From JBKHXF01 sp046566145 (lineage in GTDB: Bacteria; Actinomycetota; Nitriliruptoria; Nitriliruptorales; Nitriliruptoraceae): 64,000 bases of DNA. Positions 52,983-62,669 of the stretch are shown here, piece after piece (position 1 is the first letter of the stretch; every line of letters begins with the position of its first letter). The stretch is from NCBI GenBank assembly GCA_046566145.1, contig JBKHXF010000015.1, positions 83,910 through 147,909 on the forward strand, in the 5' to 3' direction. The position numbers and the translations under genes were made by a program. The notes beneath the pieces are model-generated. The model saw only the letters and a list, made by a program, of their open reading frames with translations, did not search any database and was not told where the DNA came from.

Positions 52983-54665
52983 TCAGGTCGAGCGGTCACG
53001 CTTGGCGTGGACGCGCTTGCCGCGGACGGTCGCCTCGCGCAGGGTGCGGATGACCTCGTCCGCGGCGCGGCTCGGCACCTCCACCAGCGAGAACTTCCCG
53101 GTGATCACGATGTTGCCGACGTCCTTGCCCGACAGGCTCGTCTCGTTCGCGATGGCGCCGACGAGGTCGGCGGGCCGCACCCCGGCCTGGCGCCCGATCG
53201 AGACCCAGACGTTGGTGGTGTCGCCGTCAGCGTGCTTGTAGCCCTTGCGGCCGGCTGGCGTCGCGGTGGGGGAGCCCTTGCCGCCCGCGAGCGACGCGTC
53301 GGGGACCTCGACCTCGTCGGCGTCGGGGGTGCGCTCGTCGTGCAGCGCCGTCAGCGCGGCGAGCGCGATGTCGACGAGGTCGAACTCGTCCGCGAGCGAC
53401 TCCACGACCGGGCGGACCGCGTCGAGGTCGTCCTGCAGCAGCGACTCGCGCACCGTGGCGCGCAGCAGCTCGAGCCGGCGGGCGTGCAGGTCCGCGACGG
53501 TCGGGACCGACTCGACCTCCATCCGGCGTCCGGTGTGCTTCTCGATGGCCTTGAGCGCCCGGTGCTCCCGGGGCTCGACCAGCGAGACCGCGACGCCCTC
53601 GCGCCCGGCCCGGCCGACCCGACCCACGCGGTGGACGTAGCTCTCGGGCGAGGTCGGCAGCGCGTAGTTGACGACGTGACTCAGCACGTCGATGTCGAGC
53701 CCGCGGGCCGCCACGTCGGTGGCGACGAGCAGCTCGGTGGTGCCGTCACGCAGGCGCCCGAGGACCCGGTCGCGCTGGGGCTGGTCGAGGCCGCCGTGCA
53801 GGCCCTCCGCGCGGTAGCCGCGGCCGTTCATCGTGGCGGTGAGCTCGTCGACCTCGGTGCGGGTCCGGCAGAACACGATGGTCGCGGTCGGGGACTCGAC
53901 GTCGAGGACGCGCCCCAGGGCCGCCGGCTTGTGGTGGCGCGACACCACGTAGACGACCTCGCGGATGCGGGGGGACTCGCCGGCGAACGCCTCCTGCCGG
54001 TCGATGGTGACGCGGACCGGCTCGTGCAGGTGCGTGCGGGCGAGGTCGGCGATGCGGCGGGGCATCGTCGCGGAGAACAGCATCGTCTGGTGGTACTCGG
54101 GCGTCGCGCCGAGCAGTTCCTCGAGCTCCTCCGCGAAGCCGAGGTCGAGCATCTCGTCGGCCTCGTCGAGCACGACGACCTCGAGGGCGGCCAGGTCGAG
54201 CGTCCCGCGCCGCAGGTGGTCCAGGGCGCGTCCGGGCGTCGCCACGACCACGTCCACGCCGGCCTTCAGGGCCTTGAGCTGGCGGACGATGGGCTGGCCG
54301 CCGTAGACCGGCAGCACGCGGGCGCCGATGCGGCGGCCGTAGGTGTGCACCGCCTCGGAGACCTGCATGGCGAGCTCGCGCGTCGGCACGAGCACGAGCG
54401 CCAGCGGGGCGCGTCCGCGCGCGTCGTCGCGGCCCTCGTCGCGGGACGCCACGAGCCTGGCCAGTGTCGGCAGCGCGAAGGCGGCGGTCTTGCCGGTGCC
54501 CGTGGCGGCCTGTCCGAGCACGTCGCGGGACGCCAGCGCCGGCGGGATGGCCTCGCGCTGGATCGGGGTCGGCTCCTCGTAGCCGAGCTCGTCGAGCACG
54601 GCGACGAGCGGCGCGGGCAGGCCGAGGTCGGCGAAGGTGGGGTCGTGGGGGGTGGTGCTGGTCAC
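52983..54665 (-). CDS. deaD: DEAD-box RNA helicase, CsdA/DeaD type
   Basis: A 560-residue ATP-dependent RNA helicase: Q motif with PTPIQREAIP, motif I ATGTGKT, Ia PTREL, II DEAD, III SAT, and VI HRVGRVGRAGR. The C-terminal DbpA-like RNA-binding fold (NVWVSIGRQAGVRPADLVGAI, GNIVITGKFSLVEVP) identifies the CsdA/DeaD group, which helps ribosome assembly and RNA turnover, mainly at low temperature. GTG at 54665. A monocistronic gene on this strand. Confidence 0.95.
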   Translation of the reverse strand: MTSTTPHDPTFADLGLPAPLVAVLDELGYEEPTPIQREAIPPALASRDVLGQAATGTGKTAAFALPTLARLVASRDEGRDDARGRAPLALVLVPTRELAMQVSEAVHTYGRRIGARVLPVYGGQPIVRQLKALKAGVDVVVATPGRALDHLRRGTLDLAALEVVVLDEADEMLDLGFAEELEELLGATPEYHQTMLFSATMPRRIADLARTHLHEPVRVTIDRQEAFAGESPRIREVVYVVSRHHKPAALGRVLDVESPTATIVFCRTRTEVDELTATMNGRGYRAEGLHGGLDQPQRDRVLGRLRDGTTELLVATDVAARGLDIDVLSHVVNYALPTSPESYVHRVGRVGRAGREGVAVSLVEPREHRALKAIEKHTGRRMEVESVPTVADLHARRLELLRATVRESLLQDDLDAVRPVVESLADEFDLVDIALAALTALHDERTPDADEVEVPDASLAGGKGSPTATPAGRKGYKHADGDTTNVWVSIGRQAGVRPADLVGAIANETSLSGKDVGNIVITGKFSLVEVPSRAADEVIRTLREATVRGKRVHAKRDRST

Positions 54666-54807
54666 GGGGGCCTCTCGGGTCGAGCGGCCAGTGTGCCGCG
54701 GCGCGCGGGTGGGTCGGGCCCGGCAGGGTCGGGGACGGGACCGAGGTCCGTGACGCGGTGGCTAGCGTTGGGGGTGACCGTCCCCGACCTCGTCACCGGA
54801 GGAACCC

Positions 54808-55305
54808 GTGACCGCCCTCGACGACGCGCTCGCCGCCGGCGCCCAGGCGCCCGCTCGCGGGGAGATGACCGCCCCCCCGACCACGCACCTGGCCGTGGTC
54901 ACCTGCATGGACGCGCGCCTCGACCCGCTGCGCGACCTCGGCCTCGCCATCGGGCAGGCCCACGTGCTGCGCAACGCCGGCGGCCGCGTGACCGACGACA
55001 CGCTTCGCTCGCTGCTGCTGAGCTGGCACGAGCTCGGCACGCGGGAGGTGCTCGTGGTGCACCACTCGGGCTGCGGGGTCCAGGCGGCCGACGAGGCCGT
55101 GGTGAAGGCCCGGCTGGAGGCCAAGACCGGCACCGACCTGTCCGGCGTCGAGCTGCGGACCTTCGATGACGAGGAGCAGTCCGTCCGGGAGGACGTGGCG
55201 CGGATCGCCGCCGCCCCGTTCGCGCCGCTCGGCCTCCGGGTCCGTGGGGCGATCCAGGACCTGGCGACCGGGCGGGTGGTGCCGGTCGAGGGCGCCGAGG
55301 CCTGA
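54808..55305 (+). CDS. Beta-class carbonic anhydrase
   Basis: A 165-residue short beta-carbonic anhydrase, which interconverts CO2 and bicarbonate. Zinc ligands are C33, H86 and C89 (TCMDARLD and HHSGCG), with the D35-R37 dyad of the active site. The size and motif layout match the mycobacterial Rv1284 group. GTG at 54808. Two bases before a possible downstream dyad the next gene converges. Confidence 0.92.
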   Translation: MTALDDALAAGAQAPARGEMTAPPTTHLAVVTCMDARLDPLRDLGLAIGQAHVLRNAGGRVTDDTLRSLLLSWHELGTREVLVVHHSGCGVQAADEAVVKARLEAKTGTDLSGVELRTFDDEEQSVREDVARIAAAPFAPLGLRVRGAIQDLATGRVVPVEGAEA

Positions 55306-55312
55306 CCCGGGG

Positions 55313-56290
55313 TCAGCCGGTGACCTCGACACCGCTCGACGCCGAGCCGCAGTTGCCCGCGAAGCAGGCCTGCACCGTGACGGTGTAGGTCCCGGCCGCC
55401 GGCGCGGTCAGCGACGCGGTCGGGCGCTCCGCTTCGAAGTCCAGCGGTGCGGTCGCGACGACGGTCCCGTCGGCGTCGGTGAGCGTGACGGTCCCGGAGG
55501 GCGCCGGGATCGTGTACTCCAGGGACTGGGCCACCGAGTCGCGGGTCAGGGCGTTGTCCGCCGCGGCCTGGATCGACGCCCACGCGCCCTGGGACGGGAT
55601 GATGCGCGTCCCCGGGCGGATGGGGGCGTTCGCGAGGTCCAGCGGCAGCACCAGCCGGATCTCGTTCGCGGCGAAGTCGAACTCCCCGTCCACCCACGCG
55701 ACGTGGCCGCAGTTGGACAGCGGGGCGGGGTCCAGGGTGCCGCAGTTGCCGCGGACGCGGAACTGCGGGACGGACTGCGACTGGTAGCTCTGCAGGTTGT
55801 TCAGCACCGACTGCGGGGAGCCGTCGCCGAGGTTGCCGGCGGACACCACGTCGGAGGTCTTGGCCTGCACGGAGAAGGCGCTCTGCGACCCGCTGACGCC
55901 GAACTCCCAGTAGAAGCGGACGAGCTCCGGCGGGGGCAGGCGGTCGAGCTGCGTGGAGTGCCACGCGAAGGTGAGCTCCGGGACGTCGCCGTCCTCGACC
56001 CAGGCGTGGATGCCGGTGAGGTCGAGGCCGAGCGCCGCGGTCTCCGGGGTCACTGCGGCGTCGCCCGCCGGGTCGAAGCCGAGCTCGACGGGGGCCTGGC
56101 CCCCGAGGTCGACCTCCGGGGTCACGGTGACGGTGAGGCCGTCGGCGGCCGCCCCGACGGCGCCGACCGTCGTCGGCGCCGGGCCGGGCGCGGTGCCGCC
56201 GTTGCTCGGCAGGTCGGCGGCCGGCGCGGCCGCGAGCGCCGCCGCAGCGACGAGCGCCACGGCGAGGGTGGTGGGTCGGGTGGCTCGCAT
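55313..56290 (-). CDS. Secreted protein of unknown function (325 aa)
   Basis: A 325-residue exported protein with signal peptide RATRPTTLAVALVAAAALAA. The mature part is mostly beta-strand, with segments such as LTFAWHSTQL, RLVLPLDLANAPIRPGTRI and a C-terminal Ig-like domain PTASLTAPAAGTYTVTVQACFAGNCG holding two Cys that probably pair. The middle NCGTLDPAPLSNCGHVAWV has a second Cys pair. No enzyme motif is seen; a cell-surface or extracellular binding role is possible. ATG at 56290. Confidence 0.75.
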   Translation of the reverse strand: MRATRPTTLAVALVAAAALAAAPAADLPSNGGTAPGPAPTTVGAVGAAADGLTVTVTPEVDLGGQAPVELGFDPAGDAAVTPETAALGLDLTGIHAWVEDGDVPELTFAWHSTQLDRLPPPELVRFYWEFGVSGSQSAFSVQAKTSDVVSAGNLGDGSPQSVLNNLQSYQSQSVPQFRVRGNCGTLDPAPLSNCGHVAWVDGEFDFAANEIRLVLPLDLANAPIRPGTRIIPSQGAWASIQAAADNALTRDSVAQSLEYTIPAPSGTVTLTDADGTVVATAPLDFEAERPTASLTAPAAGTYTVTVQACFAGNCGSASSGVEVTG

Positions 56291-56420
56291 GTCGGGTCTC
56301 CGTGGTGGTGCCGGGTCGGGGCGGCGGGGGAAGGGCCCGTCCCGGGGTCCCTTCGCCACGCGAGCCCCGCATCCCTGCTCGCACTAGCGTCCGGACCCGC
56401 CCGACCGGAGGCCTCCCCGG

Positions 56421-57680
56421 ATGCCCAGCAGCACCTGCACGTTCCCGAACGCCCGCGGCCACGAGCTCTCGGCACGGCTCGAGCGGCCCGAGGGTCCCGT
56501 GCGCGCGACAGCGGTGTTCGCCCACTGCTTCACGTGCTCCAAGGACCTGAAGGCCGCGCGGCGGATCTCGCGCGCGCTCGCCGACCGGGGCATCGCCGTG
56601 CTGAGCTTCGACTTCACCGGGATCGGCTCGTCCGACGGGGAGTTCGCCGCCAGCACCTTCACCACCGACGTCGACGACCTGCTGGCCGCAGCGGGGTACC
56701 TCGAGGAGGAGATCGCGGCACCGACGCTGCTCGTCGGGCACTCGCTCGGCGGGGCCGCGGTCCTCACCGCGGCGGCGCGCCTCGACGCGGTCACGGCGGT
56801 GGCCACGATCGGGGCGCCGGCGGACGTCGAGCACGTGGCCCACGTGCTCGACGGGGACCTGGGACGGGTGCGCGAGGAGGGCCGGGGCGAGGTGACGATC
56901 GGCGGGCGCCCGTTCACCGTCTCGGCGGCGTTCCTCGAGGACCTCGCAGCGCAGCGCCTCACCGACACCGTCGCGGGGCTCAGGCGCGCCGTGCTGCTCC
57001 TGCACGCCCCGCTCGACGACACGGTCGGGGTCGACAACGCGCGGCTGCTGTTCGAGGCGGCACGCCACCCGAAGTCGTTCGTGTCGCTCGACGACGCCGA
57101 CCACCTGCTCACCGACGAGGCGGACGCGCGCTACGCCGCGTCGGTCATCGCGGCGTGGGCCGCCCGGTACCTGCCCGACGCCGGCAGCGCGCCGGAGCCC
57201 GCCAGCGCGATGCGCGGCGTCGGGGACGCCGGCGCGTACGCCGACAAGCGCGTCGCGGCCCACAACTCGAGCGGGCTGGCCGCCGACGTCCACACGCGCG
57301 GCTTCACCCTGCGGGTCGACGAGCCCGCCTCGGTCGGTGGCACCGAGACCGGCCCGACCCCGTACGAGTACCTCGGGGCGGGCCTCGCCTCGTGCACGTC
57401 GCTGACGCTGCGCATGTACGCGGAGCGCAAGGGCTGGCCGCTCGACGAGGTCGTCACGACCGTCGACTTCGACCAGGTCCACGCCGAGGACTGCGAGGAG
57501 TGCACCCGCGAGGACGGCACGACGCACGAGGGCCGCATCGAGCGGTTCACCCGGACGGTCACGCTCACGGGCGACCTCGACGACGAGCAGCGAGCCGGGT
57601 TGCTGCGCATCGCCGACCGCTGCCCCGTGCACCGCACCCTCGAGGGTCACATCCACATCGTGACGACGCTGGAGAGGTAG
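56421..57680 (+). CDS. Alpha/beta hydrolase-OsmC fusion
   Basis: A 419-residue two-domain protein, an architecture known in many bacteria. The N-terminal hydrolase (about 1-255) has GHSLGG as nucleophile elbow, LHAPLDDTVGV with the Asp and DDADHLLT with the His. The OsmC part (about 270-419) has the peroxidatic Cys in LASCTSLTLRMYA and the resolving Cys in RCPVHRTL, so it can reduce organic hydroperoxides. A third Cys pair (DCEEC) is in between. How the halves cooperate is unknown. ATG at 56421. Confidence 0.92.
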   Translation: MPSSTCTFPNARGHELSARLERPEGPVRATAVFAHCFTCSKDLKAARRISRALADRGIAVLSFDFTGIGSSDGEFAASTFTTDVDDLLAAAGYLEEEIAAPTLLVGHSLGGAAVLTAAARLDAVTAVATIGAPADVEHVAHVLDGDLGRVREEGRGEVTIGGRPFTVSAAFLEDLAAQRLTDTVAGLRRAVLLLHAPLDDTVGVDNARLLFEAARHPKSFVSLDDADHLLTDEADARYAASVIAAWAARYLPDAGSAPEPASAMRGVGDAGAYADKRVAAHNSSGLAADVHTRGFTLRVDEPASVGGTETGPTPYEYLGAGLASCTSLTLRMYAERKGWPLDEVVTTVDFDQVHAEDCEECTREDGTTHEGRIERFTRTVTLTGDLDDEQRAGLLRIADRCPVHRTLEGHIHIVTTLER

Positions 57681-57769
57681 CGGCTTCAGCCGACGCTCAG
57701 GCGACCGAGGCACACTCCCGCGTCGTCCGGACACCTCCCGCGTCCCGACCCCGAGGTCGCACCCCACCC

Positions 57770-59731
57770 GTGCTCGAGCTCCCGGAGCTGCCGCTCCACG
57801 AGCCGGCGGCCGCGTTCGCGGTCCTGCTCACCGTCGTGCTGCTCGCCCCGCAGCTGGCGGAGCGCCTCCGCGTGCCCGGCATCGTCGGGCTCATCCTCGC
57901 CGGCACCGTGGTCGGGCCGACGGGGCTCGGCCTGCTCGAACGTGACGGTGCCGTGGCGCTGCTCGGTGGCGCCGGCCTCCTCTACCTGATGTTCCTGGCC
58001 GGCCTCGAGCTCGACCTCGACGAGCTCGCCGGGCAGCGCAGGGACAGCCTGCTGTTCGGCGCCGCCACCTTCGTCGTGCCGATGGGCCTCGGCACGCCGG
58101 CGATGCTCGCGCTCGGGTTCCCGCTGCTGCCGGCCATCCTGCTCGCGTCCTGCTGGGCGTCGCACACCCTGCTGACCTACCCGCTCTTCCGCCGGTACGG
58201 GACGGCGACCAACCGGGCCGTCGCCGCGTCGGTGGGAGCCACCATCCTGACCGACACGGCGGCCCTGCTGGTGCTCGCGATCGTGGCACGCGCCGCCGGC
58301 GGCGCGCTCGACGGCTGGTTCTGGGGCAGCGTCGCGCTCGCGCTCGGCGTGGTGCTCGTGACCTGTCTCGTGCTGCTGCCTCGGCTCGCCCGGTGGGTGT
58401 TCACCACCATCGGACAGGACCGCACCGCCCGGGTCACCTTCACCCTGCTCGCGGCCTTCGCCGCGGCGGCCGTCGCCGAGCTCGTCGGGCTCGAGGGCAT
58501 CATCGGCGCCTTCCTCGCCGGGCTCGCGCTGAACCGACTGGTCCCCGCCGACTCGCTGCTGATGGCGCGCGTCGAGGTCATCGGCGCGACCGTGCTCATC
58601 CCCCTCTTCCTCGTGTCGGTCGGGATGCTCATCGACCCGCAGCTGCTGCTGCAGCCGCGCACGCTCGGGCTCGCCGCCGGGTTCACCGCCGTGGCGATGC
58701 TCGCCAAGTGGCTCGCGGCCGAGGGCACCGGGCGGTTCCTCGGCTACGACCGCCACGAGCGCACGGCGATGTTCGCGCTCTCCAACGCGCAGGCGGCCGC
58801 GACCCTCGCGGCCGTGTTCGTCGGGCTCGAGGTCGAGCTCGTCGCCCTCGACACGGTCAACGCCGTGGTCGGGGTCGTGCTGGTGACCTGCCTGGTCGCG
58901 TCGTGGGCCGCCGCCCGGTCGGCGCCGCGGCTGCCCGCGGCCGCGCGCACCCGGGCGCTCGGGCAGGTCGTGGTCGTCCCGATCGCCCGCCCCGCCTCCG
59001 CCGGGCCGCTCGCCGCCCTCGCCGCGGCGCTCGCCCGGCGCGACGGCGGGCTGGTCGTGCCCGTCACGGTGGTCCGGGACACCGCACACGAGGCCGTGCT
59101 GGGCGAGGCCCGCCGGGTCTCGGTGGCCGCTGAGGGCGTCGCCCTCGCCGCCGGCGTGGAGGCCCGCGCCGTCACGCGCGTCGACGCCGACGCCGTGACC
59201 GGCATCCTGCGGGCCGCCACCGAGCACGACGGGACGCTGCTGCTGCTGGGCTGGGTCGGGCCCGAGCCGGGTGCCGTCACCGTCGCCGACGCCGTGGTGG
59301 AGCGGGCCCGGTGCGCGACCGTGCTGGCCCGGCTGGCCGACGGCGGCGACGGGGTGTGGCCCCGCGTGGTCGTCGCCGTGGACGCCGAGGACCTCGAGCC
59401 GGCCGGGCTCGCGGGCCTCCGGCTCGGCGTGGCGGTCGCGGCCGGCCTCGCGCGGGACACCGGCGCCCGGCTGGTCGTGCTCGCCGAGCGCGACGACGAC
59501 GCGCTGCGGGCGGTGCTGACGGCGGCAGGGGAGAAGGACCCCCGGGTGGTCGTCGACGACCGCCGGCGCGTGGACGCGCTCGCCGCGCTGCTGGAGCCGC
59601 GCGACCTGCTGGTCGTGCCGGCCGCGCCCGACGACCGTGCCCTGCACGGCCCCGTCGCCCGGCTCGCCCGGGCCCTGCCGGACGTCGACCTGCTCGTCGC
59701 GGTCGACCACGTGACGGCCCGGGTGTCCTGA
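57770..59731 (+). CDS. CPA2-type cation:proton antiporter with C-terminal UspA-like region
   Basis: A 653-residue antiporter. About 12 membrane helices cover residues 10-390, including VPGIVGLILAGTVVGPTGLG and the helix pair with SVGATILTDTAALL (the ion-binding TD site). The cytoplasmic tail (about 400-653) resembles two UspA-like folds (VVVPIARPAS, PRVVVAVDAEDLE) as in sodium or potassium/proton antiporters of the CPA2 family. It regulates cation and pH balance; the ion is not clear. GTG at 57770, with only a weak ribosome-binding sequence. Confidence 0.86.
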   Translation: MLELPELPLHEPAAAFAVLLTVVLLAPQLAERLRVPGIVGLILAGTVVGPTGLGLLERDGAVALLGGAGLLYLMFLAGLELDLDELAGQRRDSLLFGAATFVVPMGLGTPAMLALGFPLLPAILLASCWASHTLLTYPLFRRYGTATNRAVAASVGATILTDTAALLVLAIVARAAGGALDGWFWGSVALALGVVLVTCLVLLPRLARWVFTTIGQDRTARVTFTLLAAFAAAAVAELVGLEGIIGAFLAGLALNRLVPADSLLMARVEVIGATVLIPLFLVSVGMLIDPQLLLQPRTLGLAAGFTAVAMLAKWLAAEGTGRFLGYDRHERTAMFALSNAQAAATLAAVFVGLEVELVALDTVNAVVGVVLVTCLVASWAAARSAPRLPAAARTRALGQVVVVPIARPASAGPLAALAAALARRDGGLVVPVTVVRDTAHEAVLGEARRVSVAAEGVALAAGVEARAVTRVDADAVTGILRAATEHDGTLLLLGWVGPEPGAVTVADAVVERARCATVLARLADGGDGVWPRVVVAVDAEDLEPAGLAGLRLGVAVAAGLARDTGARLVVLAERDDDALRAVLTAAGEKDPRVVVDDRRRVDALAALLEPRDLLVVPAAPDDRALHGPVARLARALPDVDLLVAVDHVTARVS

Positions 59732-59735
59732 CCGG

Positions 59736-60521
59736 TCAGCCGACGAGTTCCGCGAGGACGGCCAGGTCGGCCACTCGCTCGTCGTCGTCGCCGGGGGTCT
59801 CCAGCAGCGCCGCCGGCGCGCCGGCGGTGGTCACGAAGCCGGCGAGGGTGTCGAGCCCCATGGCGCCCTGCCCGAGCCGGGCGTGGCGGTCGCGGCCCGC
59901 GCCGGCGGCGACCCCGGAGTCGTTGACGTGGAGCAGGTCGACCGCCCCGACCGCGTCGCGCAGGGCCCGGGTCCAGCCGGCCGGGTCGGAGGCCGCGTCC
60001 GGGTCGCCGGCGAACGCGTGGCAGGTGTCGAGGCACACCCCGATCGGCACGGCCGCGACCTCCCGGACCGCGAGCACGAGCCGGATCCAGTCCGCCAGCG
60101 CCCGGCCGGGCGCGGCCTGCCCGGAGGCGGTGTTCTCGATGAGCAGGGGCACGTCGCCGGTGAGCGCGCCGACGCCCTCGACCCAGCGCTCGACGGCCTC
60201 GTCGACGGTGCCGGCCGGGCCGGCCTGCCCGGCGTGCACGACCACGCCGGCGGCGCCCACCGTGGCCGCGGCGTCGAGCGTCGCCTGCAGCGCGTGCCAG
60301 CTCTTCGCGCGCACGTCGGGGTTCGCGGAGGCGGGGTTGCACAGGTAGGTCGCGTGCGCGGCGGCGACGCGACCCGAGCCGCGCAGCTCGTCGGCGTCGG
60401 CCCGGGGGAGCGGGTCGCGCCACTGGCGGGGGGCCGACAGGTGCAGCTGGACCACGTCCATCCCGAGCCGGTCGGCGGTCACGAGCGGGGTCGGGGCGGG
60501 GACGTGGCTGCCGAGCTGCAC
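59736..60521 (-). CDS. nfo: Deoxyribonuclease IV (AP endonuclease family 2)
   Basis: A 261-residue TIM-barrel zinc endonuclease that nicks DNA 5' of abasic sites. Metal-binding His, Glu and Asp occur in HATYLCNPAS, VVVHAGQA, LIENTAS, CLDTCHAFAG, HVNDSGV, DRHARLGQG and LLETPG, which is the complete nine-ligand set of endonuclease IV. GTG at 60521. Convergent with the antiporter gene, 4 bases apart. Confidence 0.93.
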   Translation of the reverse strand: MQLGSHVPAPTPLVTADRLGMDVVQLHLSAPRQWRDPLPRADADELRGSGRVAAAHATYLCNPASANPDVRAKSWHALQATLDAAATVGAAGVVVHAGQAGPAGTVDEAVERWVEGVGALTGDVPLLIENTASGQAAPGRALADWIRLVLAVREVAAVPIGVCLDTCHAFAGDPDAASDPAGWTRALRDAVGAVDLLHVNDSGVAAGAGRDRHARLGQGAMGLDTLAGFVTTAGAPAALLETPGDDDERVADLAVLAELVG

Positions 60522-60667
60522 GGGTGGTGCCTCCTCGAGGAGCGGGGTGCGCGGAGGCTACGGCCCGTCCGGTGGCCGCACGAACGGCCCCCGCACCCTG
60601 ACGGTGGGAAGGATCGGCGGCACCGTGGCATTCGTCTCGATGTCGAGACATCCGCGTCAGGACCCCC

Positions 60668-61948
60668 GTGCACCGCACCGCCCCCTCCACCGACAGCCCC
60701 GCCGTCGAGGCGACGGGTGGGGTCCAGCGTCGTCCCGGCGAGCCGGGGCGCGCGGAGCTGACGGCCATGCTGGCGATGTCGATGGCGCTCGCCGCCCTCG
60801 GCATCGACCTGATGCTGCCGGCCTTCGGCGCGATCAGGAGCGAGCTCGGGCTCGCGGCCGACTCCAACGCCGTCGCCGGGCTCGTCACCGCCTACTTCCT
60901 CGGGCTCGCGCTCGGCCAGCTCGTCTACGGCCCGATCGCGGACCGGTACGGCCGCCGGCGGACGCTCTACATCGGCTTCGCCATCTACGGGATCGGCGCC
61001 GCCCTCGCGACGTTCGCGCCCTCGCTGGGGCTGCTGCTGCTGTCGCGCGCCGTGTGGGGCTTCGGGGCCGCCGGCGCGCGGGTCGTCACCTTCGCGGTGG
61101 TGCGCGACCGCACCGAGGGCGACGTGATGGCCCGAACCATGTCGTTCATCATGGCCGTCTTCATCCTCGTGCCGATCGTGGCGCCGACGCTCGGCGCCGC
61201 GGTCGTCGCGGTCGCCTCCTGGCGGTGGGTCTTCGGCGTCTGCGTCGTCGCCGTGGGCGGCATGGCCCTGTGGGCGCGGCGCCTGCCCGAGACCCTGGCG
61301 GAGCACCACCGGCGCGAGCTGCGGCTGCGACCGGTCGCCCGGGCCGCGCGCGAGGTCGTCTCCCACCGGGCCACGGTCGGCTACACGCTGGCGATGACCT
61401 CCCTCTACGCCATCTTCGTGAGCTGGATCGGCTCGTCCGAGATCATCGTCAGCGAGGTGTTCGACGCCCGCGACGCCTTCCCGCTGGTCTTCGGGGGCCT
61501 CGCGGCGGCCATCGGGGTGGCGATCCTGCTCAACGCACGCCTCGTCGAGCGGGTCGGCACCCGGCGCCTCGCCCACCTGGTCCTGTTCGGCTACGTCGGG
61601 GCGTCGCTGCTGCTCGTCGCGGTCGCCTTCGTCGGGGACGGCACCCCGCCGCTGTGGCTCTTCCTCGGCGTCGCAGCGCTGCTGCTCGGCAGCCACGGCC
61701 TGCTCATCCCGAACCTCAACACCATCGCCATGCAGCCCATGGGCGCCGTCGCCGGGACCGCCTCCTCGGTCATCGGCGCGGTCCAGCTCGCCGGCGGCGC
61801 GCTCCTCGGCGCGGTGGTCGACCGGGCCTTCGACGGCACGGTCCGGCCGCTCGCGCTCGGGTTCCTCGGCTTCGGCGTCCTCGCCCTGCTGCTCGTCCTG
61901 TGGGCCGAGCGCGGCCGCCTCTTCGAGCCACTCCGCGCCCCTGCGTGA
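60668..61948 (+). CDS. MFS multidrug exporter, Bcr/CflA type
   Basis: A 426-residue transporter with 12 membrane helices. Motif A is YGPIADRYGRRRT after helix 2, and the N-terminal region LGIDLMLPAFGAI matches the Bcr/CflA group of drug:proton antiporters. A 40-residue hydrophilic N-terminus precedes the first helix. GTG at 60668. Its end is about 40 bases before an uncharacterised gene on the same strand. Confidence 0.88.
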   Translation: MHRTAPSTDSPAVEATGGVQRRPGEPGRAELTAMLAMSMALAALGIDLMLPAFGAIRSELGLAADSNAVAGLVTAYFLGLALGQLVYGPIADRYGRRRTLYIGFAIYGIGAALATFAPSLGLLLLSRAVWGFGAAGARVVTFAVVRDRTEGDVMARTMSFIMAVFILVPIVAPTLGAAVVAVASWRWVFGVCVVAVGGMALWARRLPETLAEHHRRELRLRPVARAAREVVSHRATVGYTLAMTSLYAIFVSWIGSSEIIVSEVFDARDAFPLVFGGLAAAIGVAILLNARLVERVGTRRLAHLVLFGYVGASLLLVAVAFVGDGTPPLWLFLGVAALLLGSHGLLIPNLNTIAMQPMGAVAGTASSVIGAVQLAGGALLGAVVDRAFDGTVRPLALGFLGFGVLALLLVLWAERGRLFEPLRAPA

Positions 61949-61989
61949 ACGAGCGACTACGGTTCGCCCCCGAAGGAGGGGGATGGACC

Positions 61990-62556
61990 GTGATGCAGAC
62001 GCTGACCGAGATCGTCCGACCACGCGACCCGCACGTCGAGCTGCTCGACACCGTCACCAACGACGTGTGGATGTCGCTCGAACCGGTGAGCCCCGAGCGC
62101 AACCGCTCGCTCGTGGCGCCGCTGCCGCTGCTGCGGATCGCGCAGTGGACCGGGGCGATGGACCGCTCGATCTACCACCGCTCGCCCGGCGCCGGCGAGG
62201 ACGGGCCGCTCGAGGAGCGCGACATCGACGGCATCCGGTTCGTCCTCACGGCCCGACCGGACTTCCCGGCCCCCGAGCCGGCACCCGGCTACCCGCACCG
62301 GGTCGACGTCGAGAAGCACCAGACCATCGAGTTCGACGCGGGGAGGGACGTGCTCGTGCTGGCCCTGCCGCACGGCGAGACGTTCCTGCACGTCATCGAG
62401 CCGCCCGCCGGGGACGACCGGCAACGCGACCTGCCGCCCGGCTGGGTCGTGTCGAGCCGCCACCTCGACGCGCCGCTGCGGGTTCGCCTGCCCGACGTCA
62501 CCACCGTGTTCTTCTGGCCCAACGGCGAGTCCTTCCAGGGGCCCGTCTCGCTCTGA
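61990..62556 (+). CDS. Uncharacterised protein (188 aa)
   Basis: A 188-residue protein starting MQTLTEIVRPRDPHVELLD, beta-rich and with several conserved-looking Trp (VWMSLEP, IAQWTGAMD, FFWPNGESF). No family is recognised. The GTG at 61990 has GGAGGG nine bases upstream; the next codon is ATG, which is equally possible. It follows the exporter gene closely and may share its transcript. Confidence 0.6.
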   Translation: MMQTLTEIVRPRDPHVELLDTVTNDVWMSLEPVSPERNRSLVAPLPLLRIAQWTGAMDRSIYHRSPGAGEDGPLEERDIDGIRFVLTARPDFPAPEPAPGYPHRVDVEKHQTIEFDAGRDVLVLALPHGETFLHVIEPPAGDDRQRDLPPGWVVSSRHLDAPLRVRLPDVTTVFFWPNGESFQGPVSL

Positions 62557-62669
62557 CTGAGCGGGTGGCCGGGCTTCGCCTGTCCGAACGTCCCGCTCGT
62601 CCGCGGGCGCGCCGTGATCGCCTCGGGCGCCCGGGACATCCTCGAGGAGCAGGCCTCCGTACCGTCTCC

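Noticed and set aside
55302..55316. CTGACCCGGGGTCAG hairpin between convergent genes as terminator
   Set aside because: Its arms are mostly made of the two facing stop codons, so the symmetry follows from gene ends and does not show a terminator by itself.
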